A DNA stretch of 60,361 nt, taken from the NCBI GenBank assembly GCA_910575615.1, contig CAJTEX010000018.1, forward strand, positions 1 through 60,361, read 5' to 3'. The first letter of the stretch is position 1. Each line of letters starts with the position of its first letter. This document shows positions 1 through 8,002 of the stretch, in pieces. Source of the stretch: Bacteroidales bacterium. GTDB lineage: Bacteria; Bacteroidota; Bacteroidia; Bacteroidales; Muribaculaceae. The position numbers were made by a program, and so were the translations under genes. Under the pieces are notes generated by a model that was not told the origin of the DNA, did no database searches, and saw nothing but the letters and a program-made list of their open reading frames with translations.

Positions 1-250
1 ACAGTATCAATTCCGACATGGTGCAGTTTGCGAACCTCCGCTGTCATAGATGTCTCTATCTCACGCAATGAGTCGAAGCGCTGGATCACGGCATAGAGCA
101 TCGTAAGCAGATGCGTATAGCCGTCAAAGCTCTTTACATACTTCTCTCCGCCGTGTTTTCGGCTGAATTCAACAATTTTTTCACGATTGAGTGATTTTAT
201 CAGCTGTCCATATATCGGCTGTCCGAAGAAATTACTACTTTTACTCATGG
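1..250 (-). CDS. IS4-family transposase, DUF4372 N-terminal domain (partial)
   Basis: The first 83 residues are visible, starting MSKSSNFFGQPIYGQLIKSL and continuing with a segment around residues 30-50 rich in His, Gly and Lys and ending HLLTMLYAVIQRFDSLREIE. This matches the DUF4372 N-terminal domain of Bacteroidetes IS4-type DDE transposases, which precedes the catalytic domain. The catalytic part lies outside the window, so activity cannot be judged. The ATG at 250 is the first in frame and sits about 110 bp from the IS end, a normal leader length. Confidence 0.85.
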
Positions 251-361
251 TTATTCATGGATTGTTTGGCGACACCAAAATAACCATTTAGGGCTGACTC
301 CTGCAATAGGTGCCAGCCCTAATTTTTCAATCGCTCAAAAAAAGTTTAGCGGACAGTAATA
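1..361 (-). mobile_element. IS4-family (DUF4372) insertion sequence, end only
   Basis: This is the upstream end of an insertion sequence that continues beyond the window. Its transposase starts at 250 and reads off the left edge. The outer end, read inward from 361, begins TATTACTGTCCGCTAAAC. That is nearly the terminal repeat of the MITE at 32470-32689, so 361 is taken as the last base. An internal hairpin (AGGGCTG at 290-296, CAGCCCT at 314-320) lies between transposase and end. The target duplication cannot be checked because the other end is missing. Confidence 0.75.
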
Positions 362-392
362 ATTTAGTAAGAGTTATAGAAGAAAAAACAGT

Positions 393-450
393 GTTTCGGT
401 AACGACCGAAACGAAGACTGCCCCGACCGTGAGGTTAGGGCAGTTTTTTA
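393..450 (+). terminator. Two adjacent hairpins, the second terminator-like
   Basis: GTTTCGGT-aacg-ACCGAAAC (393-412) is a perfect 8-bp stem with a tetraloop. Next, ACTGCCC (417-423) pairs with GGGCAGT (438-444) and is followed by six T on the + strand. The T-run orients the second hairpin rightward, towards the 3' end of the thioredoxin gene. No upstream + strand gene is visible, so it may separate the IS from the chromosome. Confidence 0.55.
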
Positions 451-482
451 TGGCTGGTGGCCGCAGAGCCGGGTGTTGCTGG

Positions 483-938
483 TTACTTTAAACGGGCGGA
501 GACGGCGGTGTCAAAGGCGGCGGCATCCATGTAGCCTGTGGTAGAGGAGGTTGTGCCGTCGGGCTGTATGTAGACTACTGTGGGGATGCTCTGCACATTG
601 AACTGGGCGGCCAGGCGCGGGTTCTGGTCCACGTCGATGCTGTAAAACGAGGCCTGTCCGCGGTATTTGTCGGCGACGCTCTCGAAGTTGGGGGCGAACT
701 GGCGGCAGGGGCCACACCATGTGGCGTTGAAGTCGAGCACGACGAGTTTGCCGTCGGCGGGAGGAATCTCGCCGTCGGCCTTGATGGCCACTACGGCGGG
801 TGACTCGGCCACCTTGTCTATCACCTCGTCGGCCAGTCCGGCGGAGTCGGGGGTGGTGGCGGTGTCGGATGATGAGCCGCCGCATGACGACAGCATGGCG
901 AGGGCTGCGATGGCGGTGAGCAACAATGGATGTCTCAT
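483..938 (-). CDS. Thioredoxin-fold lipoprotein
   Basis: A 151-residue exported thiol-disulfide protein. Residues 1-19 form a lipoprotein signal ending LSSC, so Cys19 should be lipidated. After a Ser/Thr/Asp-rich linker the thioredoxin fold begins near residue 60. It holds the active site WCGPC and the cis-Pro segment SIPTVVYI, the two hallmarks of a redox-active thioredoxin. It probably reduces or oxidises disulfides on the periplasmic side of a membrane; the substrate is unknown. The start at 938 was chosen because it begins a clean signal peptide, although the frame stays open much further upstream. It is transcribed alone, downstream of mdh on the same strand. Confidence 0.9.
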   Translation of the reverse strand: MRHPLLLTAIAALAMLSSCGGSSSDTATTPDSAGLADEVIDKVAESPAVVAIKADGEIPPADGKLVVLDFNATWCGPCRQFAPNFESVADKYRGQASFYSIDVDQNPRLAAQFNVQSIPTVVYIQPDGTTSSTTGYMDAAAFDTAVSARLK

Positions 939-1010
939 AGGTTCTTTCTCTTTTTGCGTTTGGGTTTTAGATGGATAACGCTCGAATGGGGGCCGGCGTT
1001 TGGTGGGGAG

Positions 1011-1065
1011 GGGTGAAAAAAAGACGGAAAGGTGTGTCTTGACAGCGATTGTGTGATGACACACC
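1011..1065 (-). terminator. Rho-independent terminator of mdh
   Basis: GGTGTGTC (1031-1038) and GACACACC (1058-1065) form an 8-bp stem. On the minus strand the stem is followed by TTTCCGTCTTTTTTT, the U-tract expected just after the mdh stop at 1100. Confidence 0.75.
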
Positions 1066-1099
1066 CTTCCGGGTTGTTTCAGGTTTGGCCTCAGGGGAA

Positions 1100-2035
1100 T
1101 CAGAGGACTCCGGCGAGGGCTGCGTTGGTGGCGTGAACGGCCTCGGCGCTTGCCTTGAAGAGGGCTTTCTCTTGGTCGTTGAGGTCGAACTCTACGATCT
1201 TCTCGATACCGTTCTTGCCGATGATGCAGGGCACGCCGATGCAGAGGTCGCTTTCGCCGTACTCGCCTTCGAGGAGGGCCGAGCATGAGATCATGCGCTT
1301 CTGGTCGCCGAGGACGGCAGCCACCATCTGGGCCGAAGCGGCGCCGGGGGCATACCATGCCGATGTGCCGAGGAGCTTGGTGAGGGTGGCGCCACCGACC
1401 ATTGTGTCGGCTGCGACTTTCTCAAGCTGCTCTGCGGGCATGAGGGTTGAGGCGGGGATGCCGCGGTAAGCCGCGTAGCGGGTCAGGGGAATCATAGTCT
1501 TGTCGCCATGTCCGCCGATTACGATGCCTTCAACCTCGGTGGCGCTTGCGCCAAGTGCCTGGCTGAGGAAGTATTTGAAGCGGGCGCTGTCGAGGGCACC
1601 GCCCATGCCGATGATGCGGTTCTTGGGCAGGCCGGCAATCTTGTGGATGAGGTAGGTCATCGTGTCCATGGGGTTTGCGACACAGATGATGATGGCGTTG
1701 GGGGAGTGGGCCAGTACGTTCTCGGTAACCGACTTGACAATCTTGGCGTTGACTCCGATGAGTTCCTCGCGGGTCATGCCGGGCTTGCGGGGCACACCTG
1801 AGGTGATGACAACAACGTCGGAGTTGGCGGTCATCGTGTAGTCGTTGGTAACACCGGTGAGGCGGGTCTGCAGGTTGAGGATGTTGGCGGTCTGCATGAT
1901 GTCCATCGCCTTGCCTTCAGAGACACCTTCCTTGATGTCGATGAGAACTACTTCGCTGGCTACCTGGGTGGTAACGAGTACATTGGCTGTTGTGGCGCCT
2001 ACGTTTCCGGCGCCGACCACTGTTACTTTTGACAT
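1100..2035 (-). CDS. mdh: Malate dehydrogenase
   Basis: A 311-residue NAD-dependent dehydrogenase that interconverts malate and oxaloacetate in the cytoplasm. In Bacteroidales this serves the reductive branch leading to fumarate and succinate. The nucleotide-binding loop GAGNVGATTA is at residues 8-17, the substrate-loop Arg is in VPRKPGMTRE, and the catalytic His is in GGHGDKTMIPL near residue 175. Length is full for the LDH-like MDH family. The family also contains lactate dehydrogenases, but the MTRxxL-type loop and RKPGM favour malate. It is a single-gene unit with its own promoter and terminator. Confidence 0.95.
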   Translation of the reverse strand: MSKVTVVGAGNVGATTANVLVTTQVASEVVLIDIKEGVSEGKAMDIMQTANILNLQTRLTGVTNDYTMTANSDVVVITSGVPRKPGMTREELIGVNAKIVKSVTENVLAHSPNAIIICVANPMDTMTYLIHKIAGLPKNRIIGMGGALDSARFKYFLSQALGASATEVEGIVIGGHGDKTMIPLTRYAAYRGIPASTLMPAEQLEKVAADTMVGGATLTKLLGTSAWYAPGAASAQMVAAVLGDQKRMISCSALLEGEYGESDLCIGVPCIIGKNGIEKIVEFDLNDQEKALFKASAEAVHATNAALAGVL

Positions 2036-2075
2036 ATTCGGTTGAGTTAATTATGTGGTGTTGGTTTATCTGATT

Positions 2076-2105
2076 GCAAATATACAGATTTATTTTGGAT
2101 TGCAA
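2076..2105 (-). promoter_or_regulatory. mdh promoter (Bacteroidetes type)
   Basis: The minus strand has the -7 box TATATTTG (2077-2084) and TTGC at 2105-2102, 18 nt apart. This matches the Bacteroidetes primary-sigma consensus. The predicted transcript has a leader of about 35 nt before mdh. Confidence 0.7.
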
Positions 2106-2270
2106 CCGCTTTTGGGAAAATTAACGAAAAATTTCCTCAATCTTGCCTCCGCCCGTCGGCCTTTGTTTTTGGGAGGTTGGGAATCCCCTGTCAGTTTTCA
2201 CAGTCGGTTTTCACCGTCAGGCTTGAATGGAAAACTCATTCAGAACAGTCAACAATCCAAATTAAAGTGC

Positions 2271-2278
2271 TATATTTG
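2271..2278 (+). promoter_or_regulatory. Putative promoter of the TPR-HTH regulator
   Basis: TATATTTG at 2271-2278 is followed by CA, as in strong Bacteroidetes promoters. No good -33 TTTG is visible, so it may be weak or need an activator. It leaves a leader of about 140 nt before the ATG at 2426. I see no gene between 2036 and 2425. Confidence 0.5.
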
Positions 2279-2425
2279 CAGAATAACTCCAAATACCGCA
2301 TCTGAAATGATATTGGAAATCGCTCTCACCAACTTTTTTTCGGATGAGAAAATAACCACTTGATGGCATGAGGGGAAAGCATAACACGAATCCTCGCGAT
2401 GCGAAAATAGGTAAAAACTGAAACG

Positions 2426-4093
2426 ATGAGGAATCTGATATATCTGTTGACGGTCATTCTTGCATTTGTCGTTTCTTCTTGCTCGAAGTCGAGTTCGCGG
2501 CATGACAGGGAGATAAGCGACGCCGAGGATATTATGTGGAGCGATGCCGACAGCGCGTTGCGGATGCTTGAGTCCATTGACCCGTCTGAGCTTGCGGAGG
2601 ATTCTTCGCGGGCGAAATATCATTACCTTGTGGCTTACGGCCATATGCGCCGCAACCGCTCCATGGTTGGAGACTCGCTCATCTCCTTCGCCCACGATTA
2701 TTATCGGGGAAAGGATGTTGTGAGGGGTGTCCGCAGCGGAATGGCATTCGCGTGGTATAAATTCTGGGCAGGGGACACTCCCGGCGCGATAGCCATGCTT
2801 GACTCCCTTGTGGGGCTGCCGGATGTGCCAGACTCCATAATGGTGCAGACATTGAGGACTCGGGTGCTGCTCGGGGCGGCTGAGTATCAAGGGCGCGAGC
2901 TGGTGGCTTTGGCCAGGAGGCTCGAATCCCTTGAAACGGATTCCATTAGAAAGATTGAGGCGAAATACATGCTTCTGACGGGATTTGAATATGCCGGTGA
3001 AATAGATTCCGCGCTTTGTGTCCTGGATGAGCTTGTTGCCTACGCCCGTCAGAACAACTGGGGTGACAGGCATTTCCAGTTTGAGGTGGCGCGGGCGCAG
3101 TTGTTGACCGAACAGGGGAGGAACGCCGAGAGCGATCTCCTTGTTGGAGAGATATTCCGGAAAGCGGGGCCCGACAATGGCGCGGCCGACTGGCTTCATT
3201 TCCAATATGCGATAAATGCGTTGGACAACGGCGACACCGGCAGGGCGTCAAAGCATCTTGCCATGGCAGACAGTCTCGCCGTCAGGTTGCGAGGGGAGGA
3301 TGACGCTTATTTCCGCAGTTACAGCAACCTGCTTCATGCCATCCTCGACTTCAAGCAGACAGGCCGTGTCAAGCTCATGCACATAAATGGACTTAACAAC
3401 CGCCAGAGTGAGCGATTCAACCGTCTGGAAGCATCTCGGTGGGAGTCGGAGCGCGGTGCGCTGCGCCAGCAGAACCGGGCTTTAGCCCTGAAAGCCGAGA
3501 GCGAACACAAGACGGTGGTAATCCTGATAATCGGGATTGTCGCATTGCTGGTGGTGGCAGGCGCGTTTTGGGTGGTAATCACGCGCCGGCAGCGTGAGCG
3601 TGAGAATGAGGAACGTATCGAAGCCTTGCAGAAGATGGTCGACGAGTATAAATCTGTACCGTCGGCAGCTCAAGAGCCGGAAATCAAAGACTCGTCGGCA
3701 TTGCGCAGCGTGATGCTCAAGCAACTCGGCATTATCAAGATGGTGGCTGAGACACCTACCGAGCAGAACCGTGAAATGCTCCGCAAAATCTCATCCATAG
3801 ATGGCGAGACCAACGGGGAGCTTGTCGACTGGGAGAATCTCTACAAGATAACCGACAATCTGTATTCAGGGTTTCACGCCACACTCCACAACCGGTATGG
3901 CGATGTCCTGAGTCAGAAAGAGGAACAGATAATAGTGCTGATGGTGGCAGGTTTCTCAACGAAGGAAATCAGCGTGATCACCGGGCAGACCACCTCCACA
4001 ATCTATGTGCGCAAATCCTCCATAAGGAAGAAGCTAGGAATGCCGGAGAAGGATGATATTGTCGGGTTTCTGCTTAATCAGGCCAAGAATTAA
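2426..4093 (+). CDS. Membrane-tethered TPR/LuxR-type HTH regulator
   Basis: A 555-residue protein of a type common in Bacteroidetes. It starts with a lipoprotein-like signal (VVSSCSKSS, Cys at about 19). A long helical TPR-like region follows (about 35-355), then a transmembrane helix near 365-388 (VVILIIGIVALLVV), a short coiled coil (RRQRERENEER), and a C-terminal LuxR/GerE-type helix-turn-helix (about 495-550: LSQKEEQIIVLMVAGFSTKE, then IYVRKSSIRKKLG). The inferred topology puts a sensor outside and the DNA-binding domain inside. The receptor gene starts 161 bp downstream on the same strand and is the obvious candidate target. The TPR call is by repeat appearance, not by profile. Confidence 0.8.
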   Translation: MRNLIYLLTVILAFVVSSCSKSSSRHDREISDAEDIMWSDADSALRMLESIDPSELAEDSSRAKYHYLVAYGHMRRNRSMVGDSLISFAHDYYRGKDVVRGVRSGMAFAWYKFWAGDTPGAIAMLDSLVGLPDVPDSIMVQTLRTRVLLGAAEYQGRELVALARRLESLETDSIRKIEAKYMLLTGFEYAGEIDSALCVLDELVAYARQNNWGDRHFQFEVARAQLLTEQGRNAESDLLVGEIFRKAGPDNGAADWLHFQYAINALDNGDTGRASKHLAMADSLAVRLRGEDDAYFRSYSNLLHAILDFKQTGRVKLMHINGLNNRQSERFNRLEASRWESERGALRQQNRALALKAESEHKTVVILIIGIVALLVVAGAFWVVITRRQRERENEERIEALQKMVDEYKSVPSAAQEPEIKDSSALRSVMLKQLGIIKMVAETPTEQNREMLRKISSIDGETNGELVDWENLYKITDNLYSGFHATLHNRYGDVLSQKEEQIIVLMVAGFSTKEISVITGQTTSTIYVRKSSIRKKLGMPEKDDIVGFLLNQAKN

Positions 4094-4120
4094 GAGGCCA
4101 TTAAGGCCCGGCAATGGCCT

Positions 4121-4186
4121 GTTAAGACTTTTATGGGATGCGATCGTTGATAATCAGGCGGTTGCATCCCTCGTGTTAAGACTTTT
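4121..4186 (+). promoter_or_regulatory. Direct-repeat/inverted-repeat operator candidate upstream of receptor
   Basis: GTTAAGACTTTT occurs twice, at 4121-4132 and 4175-4186, 54 bp apart. Between them GGGATGC (4135-4141) and GCATCCC (4163-4169) form a 7-bp inverted repeat. The second direct repeat abuts the -33 position of the receptor promoter, where an activator would sit. The core TTAAGACT also occurs in the repeats upstream of the second receptor at 27289-27327. Confidence 0.5.
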
Positions 4187-4189
4187 GTA

Positions 4190-4222
4190 TTTGGCGTTAT
4201 AACAGCTTTAGGCATAATTTTG
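4190..4222 (+). promoter_or_regulatory. Receptor-module promoter
   Basis: TTTG at 4190-4193 and TAATTTTG at 4215-4222 are 21 nt apart, close to the Bacteroidetes consensus. The predicted leader is about 25 nt. Confidence 0.7.
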
Positions 4223-4254
4223 CATCAGAAAAATCATTAAAAACTGATGCAGAA

Positions 4255-6564
4255 ATGAAACAGATTGTTTTAATCCTGATTGCCGTCATGGCAGCTGTCC
4301 CGGCCTTTTGCCGGGAGATAACAGGCAATGTTGTTGGAGAAAATGATACGCCACTCGATTTCGTCAATGTGGTGTTATACCGCGATTCGACTTATCTGAC
4401 CGGGGCAGTGACCAACTCAGACGGACGGTTCTCGATAAGCACCGATGTCAATGGAAATCTTACCGCCAGAATTTCATTTGTAGGCTACAAGGCATGTGCT
4501 GCCGCAGTGCCCGCGTCAGGCGACATGGGAATCATTAGGCTCGTCCCGTCAGCTGTGGAGCTTGGGGAGGTGGTAGTCAAAGCCTCGCGTCCGTCAACCA
4601 CAATGAAAGGCAACGCGCTTGTCACTAATGTCGAGGGGAGTCAGCTTGCCATTGCAGGGACTGCCAACGATGTCCTGACCCGGGTGCCGATGGTGGTGAA
4701 CAACGGCGGCTCGCTGGAGGTGTTTGGCAAAGGCTCTCCCGAAATCTACATCAACGGGCGCAAGGTCAACGACCTCCAGGAACTTGCACAGCTGAGTTCG
4801 CAGGATATGAAAAATGTGTCTGTGATAACCAATCCCGGAGCCTCCTACGCCGCAAACGTGAAGTCTGTGATTCTGATTCGCACCAAGCCTCCGAAGGGTG
4901 ATGGATTCAGCGGCACCATACGCACTGACAATGGTTTCCAGCACTATTTCCGCACGGGCAATTCGATTGACCTGAAATACCGCACACGCGGGCTGGAACT
5001 GTTTGCCAACTATGGCTGGTGGTATGGCGCAAACCGTGATGACCGCACCAACGAGATGACTACCGTAGCTCAGACGGGCATGTATAATCAGTCCTTGCAC
5101 ACACTGGGCAAGCAGACATACAACGACATGACAGGCAAAGTCGGTTTCTCATACATGTTCAATGAGAGCCACAGTGTCGGAGCCTTTTACCAGAACAGCT
5201 GGAACCGCCATAATACCGCCGGAGTCATCCCCAGCGAGGTATGGCTGGATGGGAGTCTGCTTGACCGATACAATTCGGATGTGGACAACAGGGCGACAGC
5301 TTTGCCGAGGCATTATGCCAATCTGTATTATAATGGAGTTGTAGGCAGGCTGGCAATTGATTTTAATGCCGACTGGCTGTGGTATAAGAACCGTGAACTT
5401 TCAGTGAGCGATGAGCTGAGCGAGAATGGCGAAGACAGGGTGGTGAACACTGCCTCCACAAGCCGCAACCGTATGTTCGCCGAAAAACTGGTGCTGACCC
5501 ATCCTCTGTGGCGCGGACAGATAAGATTCGGGGAGGAATATACCGACACGCGCATGGAAAACCTTTTCACCGCAAATATTCCGGAGGTCTCGGATGCCGA
5601 CAACAGGGTTGACGAGAGCAACATCGCCGCCTTCGTGGAGGTGGGCCAGCAATTTGGCCGTTTCAATATCGGGGTAGGGCTTCGTTATGAGCATGTGAAG
5701 TTTGATTACTACGAGATGGGGACGCTTCGCGACGGCCAGAGCAAGACATATGACAATCTGTTCCCCTCGTTGAATGTGGCCACCCAGATAGGCAATGTGC
5801 GCATGGGGCTGAATTATTCCGGGAAGACCGTGCGCCCGGGGTACGGTCAGCTTGACGGGGCTGTCAGCTATATCAACCGCCTGACCTTTGAAAGCGGCAA
5901 CCCGTATCTGAAGCCGACCAGGATGCAGACCGTGGAGTATATGGCCCAGTGGCGGCAGTTCTTCGCCCAGGTGTCTTACACATATTTCAAGGATGGGGTG
6001 TATCATGTCACACAACCCTACGGCGCTGACGGAGAGGCCATCCTCATAAAAACCGCGAATCTCGACCACCGCCACTATTTCCAGGCATTTGTCGGAGGAC
6101 AATTCAACATCGGGGTGTGGCAACCGCGTGTCAATGTCGGCATGATGAAGCAGTGGCTTACCTTGCCGGTTGATGGAGAGCTAATGAAAATGAATACTCC
6201 CGGCTTCCTTTTTCAATGGCAGAATGCGGTCAGATTCCCGTTTGACATCTGGCTGAACGTCGACGCGCAGTTGATGACATCGAGCTGGGACAACAACATG
6301 AAGCTCTCAAACACCCCCTGGTATGTCAATGCCAAGATTCATAAGGGATTTCTGCGAGATAAGTTCAGCGTGACTCTCGAAGCCAAGGATTTGTTCAACT
6401 CCTCCCAGAACGATGCGGTGATGTATAACGATGCCGTCAGGATTGTCCAGACTAATTACTCCCCCGGCCGCTCTGTGATGCTCACTCTTCAATACCGTTT
6501 CAACACCACCCGCGACCGCTATCGCGGAACCGGGGCCGGAAACACCGAAAAATCACGATTCTAA
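4255..6564 (+). CDS. Outer-membrane beta-barrel receptor (TonB-dependent-receptor-like)
   Basis: A 769-residue outer-membrane protein. It has a signal peptide (1-19, ending AFC), a carboxypeptidase-regulatory-like beta-sandwich (about 20-105: ITGNVVGENDTPLDFVNVVL), a plug-like domain (about 115-215, with INGRKV and NPGASY), and a barrel of the OMP_b-brl_3 type ending LTLQYRFNTTRD. A normal TonB box is not obvious, and the family is only distantly like SusC. The ligand is unknown. The gene for a 108-residue secreted protein follows 24 nt later in the same operon, and a membrane-tethered regulator lies upstream. The same receptor/small-protein pairing recurs at 57.5-60.0 kb. Confidence 0.88.
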   Translation: MKQIVLILIAVMAAVPAFCREITGNVVGENDTPLDFVNVVLYRDSTYLTGAVTNSDGRFSISTDVNGNLTARISFVGYKACAAAVPASGDMGIIRLVPSAVELGEVVVKASRPSTTMKGNALVTNVEGSQLAIAGTANDVLTRVPMVVNNGGSLEVFGKGSPEIYINGRKVNDLQELAQLSSQDMKNVSVITNPGASYAANVKSVILIRTKPPKGDGFSGTIRTDNGFQHYFRTGNSIDLKYRTRGLELFANYGWWYGANRDDRTNEMTTVAQTGMYNQSLHTLGKQTYNDMTGKVGFSYMFNESHSVGAFYQNSWNRHNTAGVIPSEVWLDGSLLDRYNSDVDNRATALPRHYANLYYNGVVGRLAIDFNADWLWYKNRELSVSDELSENGEDRVVNTASTSRNRMFAEKLVLTHPLWRGQIRFGEEYTDTRMENLFTANIPEVSDADNRVDESNIAAFVEVGQQFGRFNIGVGLRYEHVKFDYYEMGTLRDGQSKTYDNLFPSLNVATQIGNVRMGLNYSGKTVRPGYGQLDGAVSYINRLTFESGNPYLKPTRMQTVEYMAQWRQFFAQVSYTYFKDGVYHVTQPYGADGEAILIKTANLDHRHYFQAFVGGQFNIGVWQPRVNVGMMKQWLTLPVDGELMKMNTPGFLFQWQNAVRFPFDIWLNVDAQLMTSSWDNNMKLSNTPWYVNAKIHKGFLRDKFSVTLEAKDLFNSSQNDAVMYNDAVRIVQTNYSPGRSVMLTLQYRFNTTRDRYRGTGAGNTEKSRF

Positions 6565-6588
6565 ACATTTACAGATACAGTTACAGTC

Positions 6589-6915
6589 ATGAAATACCTG
6601 ATATTTTTCATACTTAGTGTGGTGTCGGGCGCGGCCGCCCATGCCAAGCCCCGCTGCCAGGGGTTCAACAACAACGATGACAAAGTGACCATCGAATTCA
6701 CAGACGACAAGGCCGGAGACCGTTACTCCGTTTCAGATGTGAGGCTCATCCCTTCATGGGGAGGAAAAGAGTTGCAGGCAACGTCGGTCAAGACTGCCGT
6801 GAAGGATGGGGTGGCCACTGTGACCCTCCGCTTTCCCCACGTCACTCAATTCTCAAATCCCAAAGTGACACTACGGATTAACGGGAAGAAACAGACTTTC
6901 AAGGTCTGTCAATAG
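6589..6915 (+). CDS. Small secreted protein paired with receptor
   Basis: A 108-residue protein with a signal peptide (1-19, ending AHA) followed by about 89 residues predicted to be beta-rich. No enzyme motif is visible. It aligns with the protein at 59657-59989: both share a central GKE segment, then VAT-x-x-L-x-F, an aromatic/Thr stretch and KV-x-L-x-x-NG-x-K near the C terminus. Both lie beside a receptor of the same family, so an accessory, ligand-binding or lid role is inferred. The family resembles short DUF3244-type exported proteins, but I cannot confirm that. Confidence 0.75.
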   Translation: MKYLIFFILSVVSGAAAHAKPRCQGFNNNDDKVTIEFTDDKAGDRYSVSDVRLIPSWGGKELQATSVKTAVKDGVATVTLRFPHVTQFSNPKVTLRINGKKQTFKVCQ

Positions 6916-6961
6916 TGGTTTCCGCCACAGGCCGTAACGGCAGGCAGGTATGATTCCGCTA

Positions 6962-6992
6962 TTGTAGGAGAGGAATTAATTGGCTAACTTTG
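6962..6992 (+). promoter_or_regulatory. Promoter of the TSCPD gene
   Basis: TTG at 6962-6964 and TAACTTTG at 6985-6992 are 20 nt apart, a good Bacteroidetes promoter. The leader is about 63 nt. Confidence 0.7.
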
Positions 6993-7061
6993 TGGAAAGT
7001 TTCAGGCATTCGTCCGGTTGACGGGCGGATGCCATTGTTTGTCAATCAATAATCAGCTATA

Positions 7062-7316
7062 ATGAGATACAGGTATATGACGCAAGGCACCTGCTCGCGG
7101 GTGATCGAGTTTGAGGTGGAGGAGGGCAAGGTGAAGGATGTGGCTTTCACTGGAGGCTGCCACGGCAACCTGCAGGGTGTCGGGCGGCTTGTCGAAGGGA
7201 TGAAGGCCGAGGATGTGATTGCCCGGCTGGAGGGGATAAGGTGTGGGGCGAAGCCCACCTCATGTCCTGACCAGCTGGCGCAGGCGCTCAAGGCGGTGGC
7301 CGACGGGCAGGGCTGA
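7062..7316 (+). CDS. TSCPD-domain protein (TIGR03905 family)
   Basis: An 84-residue cytoplasmic protein made only of the TSCPD domain, which is also found at the C terminus of some ribonucleotide reductases. The diagnostic TSCPDQLAQAL is at about 66-76, and the conserved cysteines of GTCSR and GGCHGN could bind a metal or take part in redox. Function of the stand-alone family is unknown. It is monocistronic and converges with the carbonic anhydrase gene. Confidence 0.88.
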   Translation: MRYRYMTQGTCSRVIEFEVEEGKVKDVAFTGGCHGNLQGVGRLVEGMKAEDVIARLEGIRCGAKPTSCPDQLAQALKAVADGQG

Positions 7317-7354
7317 GGCAGTCAGCGTTGCCGCCTTGCAGGAGGAAGCGCGGG

Positions 7355-7897
7355 TCATAGCACCGGGCGGAGCGCGCCGGTGTATGAGTCCATCACATAT
7401 CCGGCCACGGATATGCCTTCGGGCATGAGGGGATGGTTGCTCACCAGGTCCACGGTCTCGTGGATTGCCTGGTCGGTGTCCTCGAATCCGTGGAGCCACG
7501 CCTTTAGGTCGATGCCGCAATGCTCCATCAGGCGTATGTGTTCCTCGCTGATGCCCCGTGAGCGCATCAGGTGGAGCATCTCGTTAGCGTCCATTCCCTG
7601 CACTCCGCATCCGGTGTGGCCGATGATCATAATCTCGGTGACACCAAGCTCGTAGACAGCCACCAGCAGGCTGCGCATCGCCGAGTCAAACGGGTTGGTG
7701 ATTGTGGCCCCGGCATTCTTGATTATTTTGACATCACCGTTGCGCAGGCCGAGGGCAGCCGGGAGCAGTTCCACCAGCCGGGTGTCCATGCAGGCCACGA
7801 TGGCGATTTTCTTGTCGGGGTATTTGTCTGTGGCGAAGCGCTCGTAGCCTTTATCCTCCACGAAGCGACGGTTGTATTCGAGTATCTGGTCTATCAT
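7355..7897 (-). CDS. Beta-class carbonic anhydrase
   Basis: A 180-residue cytoplasmic zinc enzyme that interconverts CO2 and bicarbonate. The zinc and proton-relay signature CMDTR is at about 36-40 and the second zinc-ligand pair is in IIGHTGCGV near 92-100. The length fits the short beta-CA clade of gut Bacteroidales. Supply of bicarbonate to carboxylating enzymes of the succinate route is a plausible but inferred role. It is divergent from cvpA. Confidence 0.92.
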   Translation of the reverse strand: MIDQILEYNRRFVEDKGYERFATDKYPDKKIAIVACMDTRLVELLPAALGLRNGDVKIIKNAGATITNPFDSAMRSLLVAVYELGVTEIMIIGHTGCGVQGMDANEMLHLMRSRGISEEHIRLMEHCGIDLKAWLHGFEDTDQAIHETVDLVSNHPLMPEGISVAGYVMDSYTGALRPVL

Positions 7898-7941
7898 GTC
7901 AGAGATGTGGGTTTATGGGCAGCCACGCGCTGTCCGCGCCA

Positions 7942-7990
7942 CAAAGTTAGCTGTTTTTGCCTAATCCTCGGAAGATTTTTTGTAATTTTG
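7942..7990. promoter_or_regulatory. Divergent promoters of carbonic anhydrase and cvpA-suf
   Basis: On the minus strand TAACTTTG (7949-7942) drives the carbonic anhydrase. On the plus strand TAATTTTG (7983-7990), with TTTG at 7956-7959, drives cvpA and probably the suf genes behind it. The two -7 boxes are 33 bp apart, so the promoters overlap. Confidence 0.65.
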
Positions 7991-8002
7991 CAGACTGAAC
8001 CA

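Noticed and set aside
1100-1358. A frame on the minus strand running from the thioredoxin gene into the mdh region
   Set aside because: The extra N-terminal part is Arg/Pro-rich antisense-type sequence from another frame of mdh; a proper signal peptide starts at 938.
2270-3205. A long minus-strand frame opposite the TPR-HTH regulator
   Set aside because: It is a mirror of a high-GC gene; the composition is His/Pro/Arg rich with no domain, and the plus-strand frame has clear domains.
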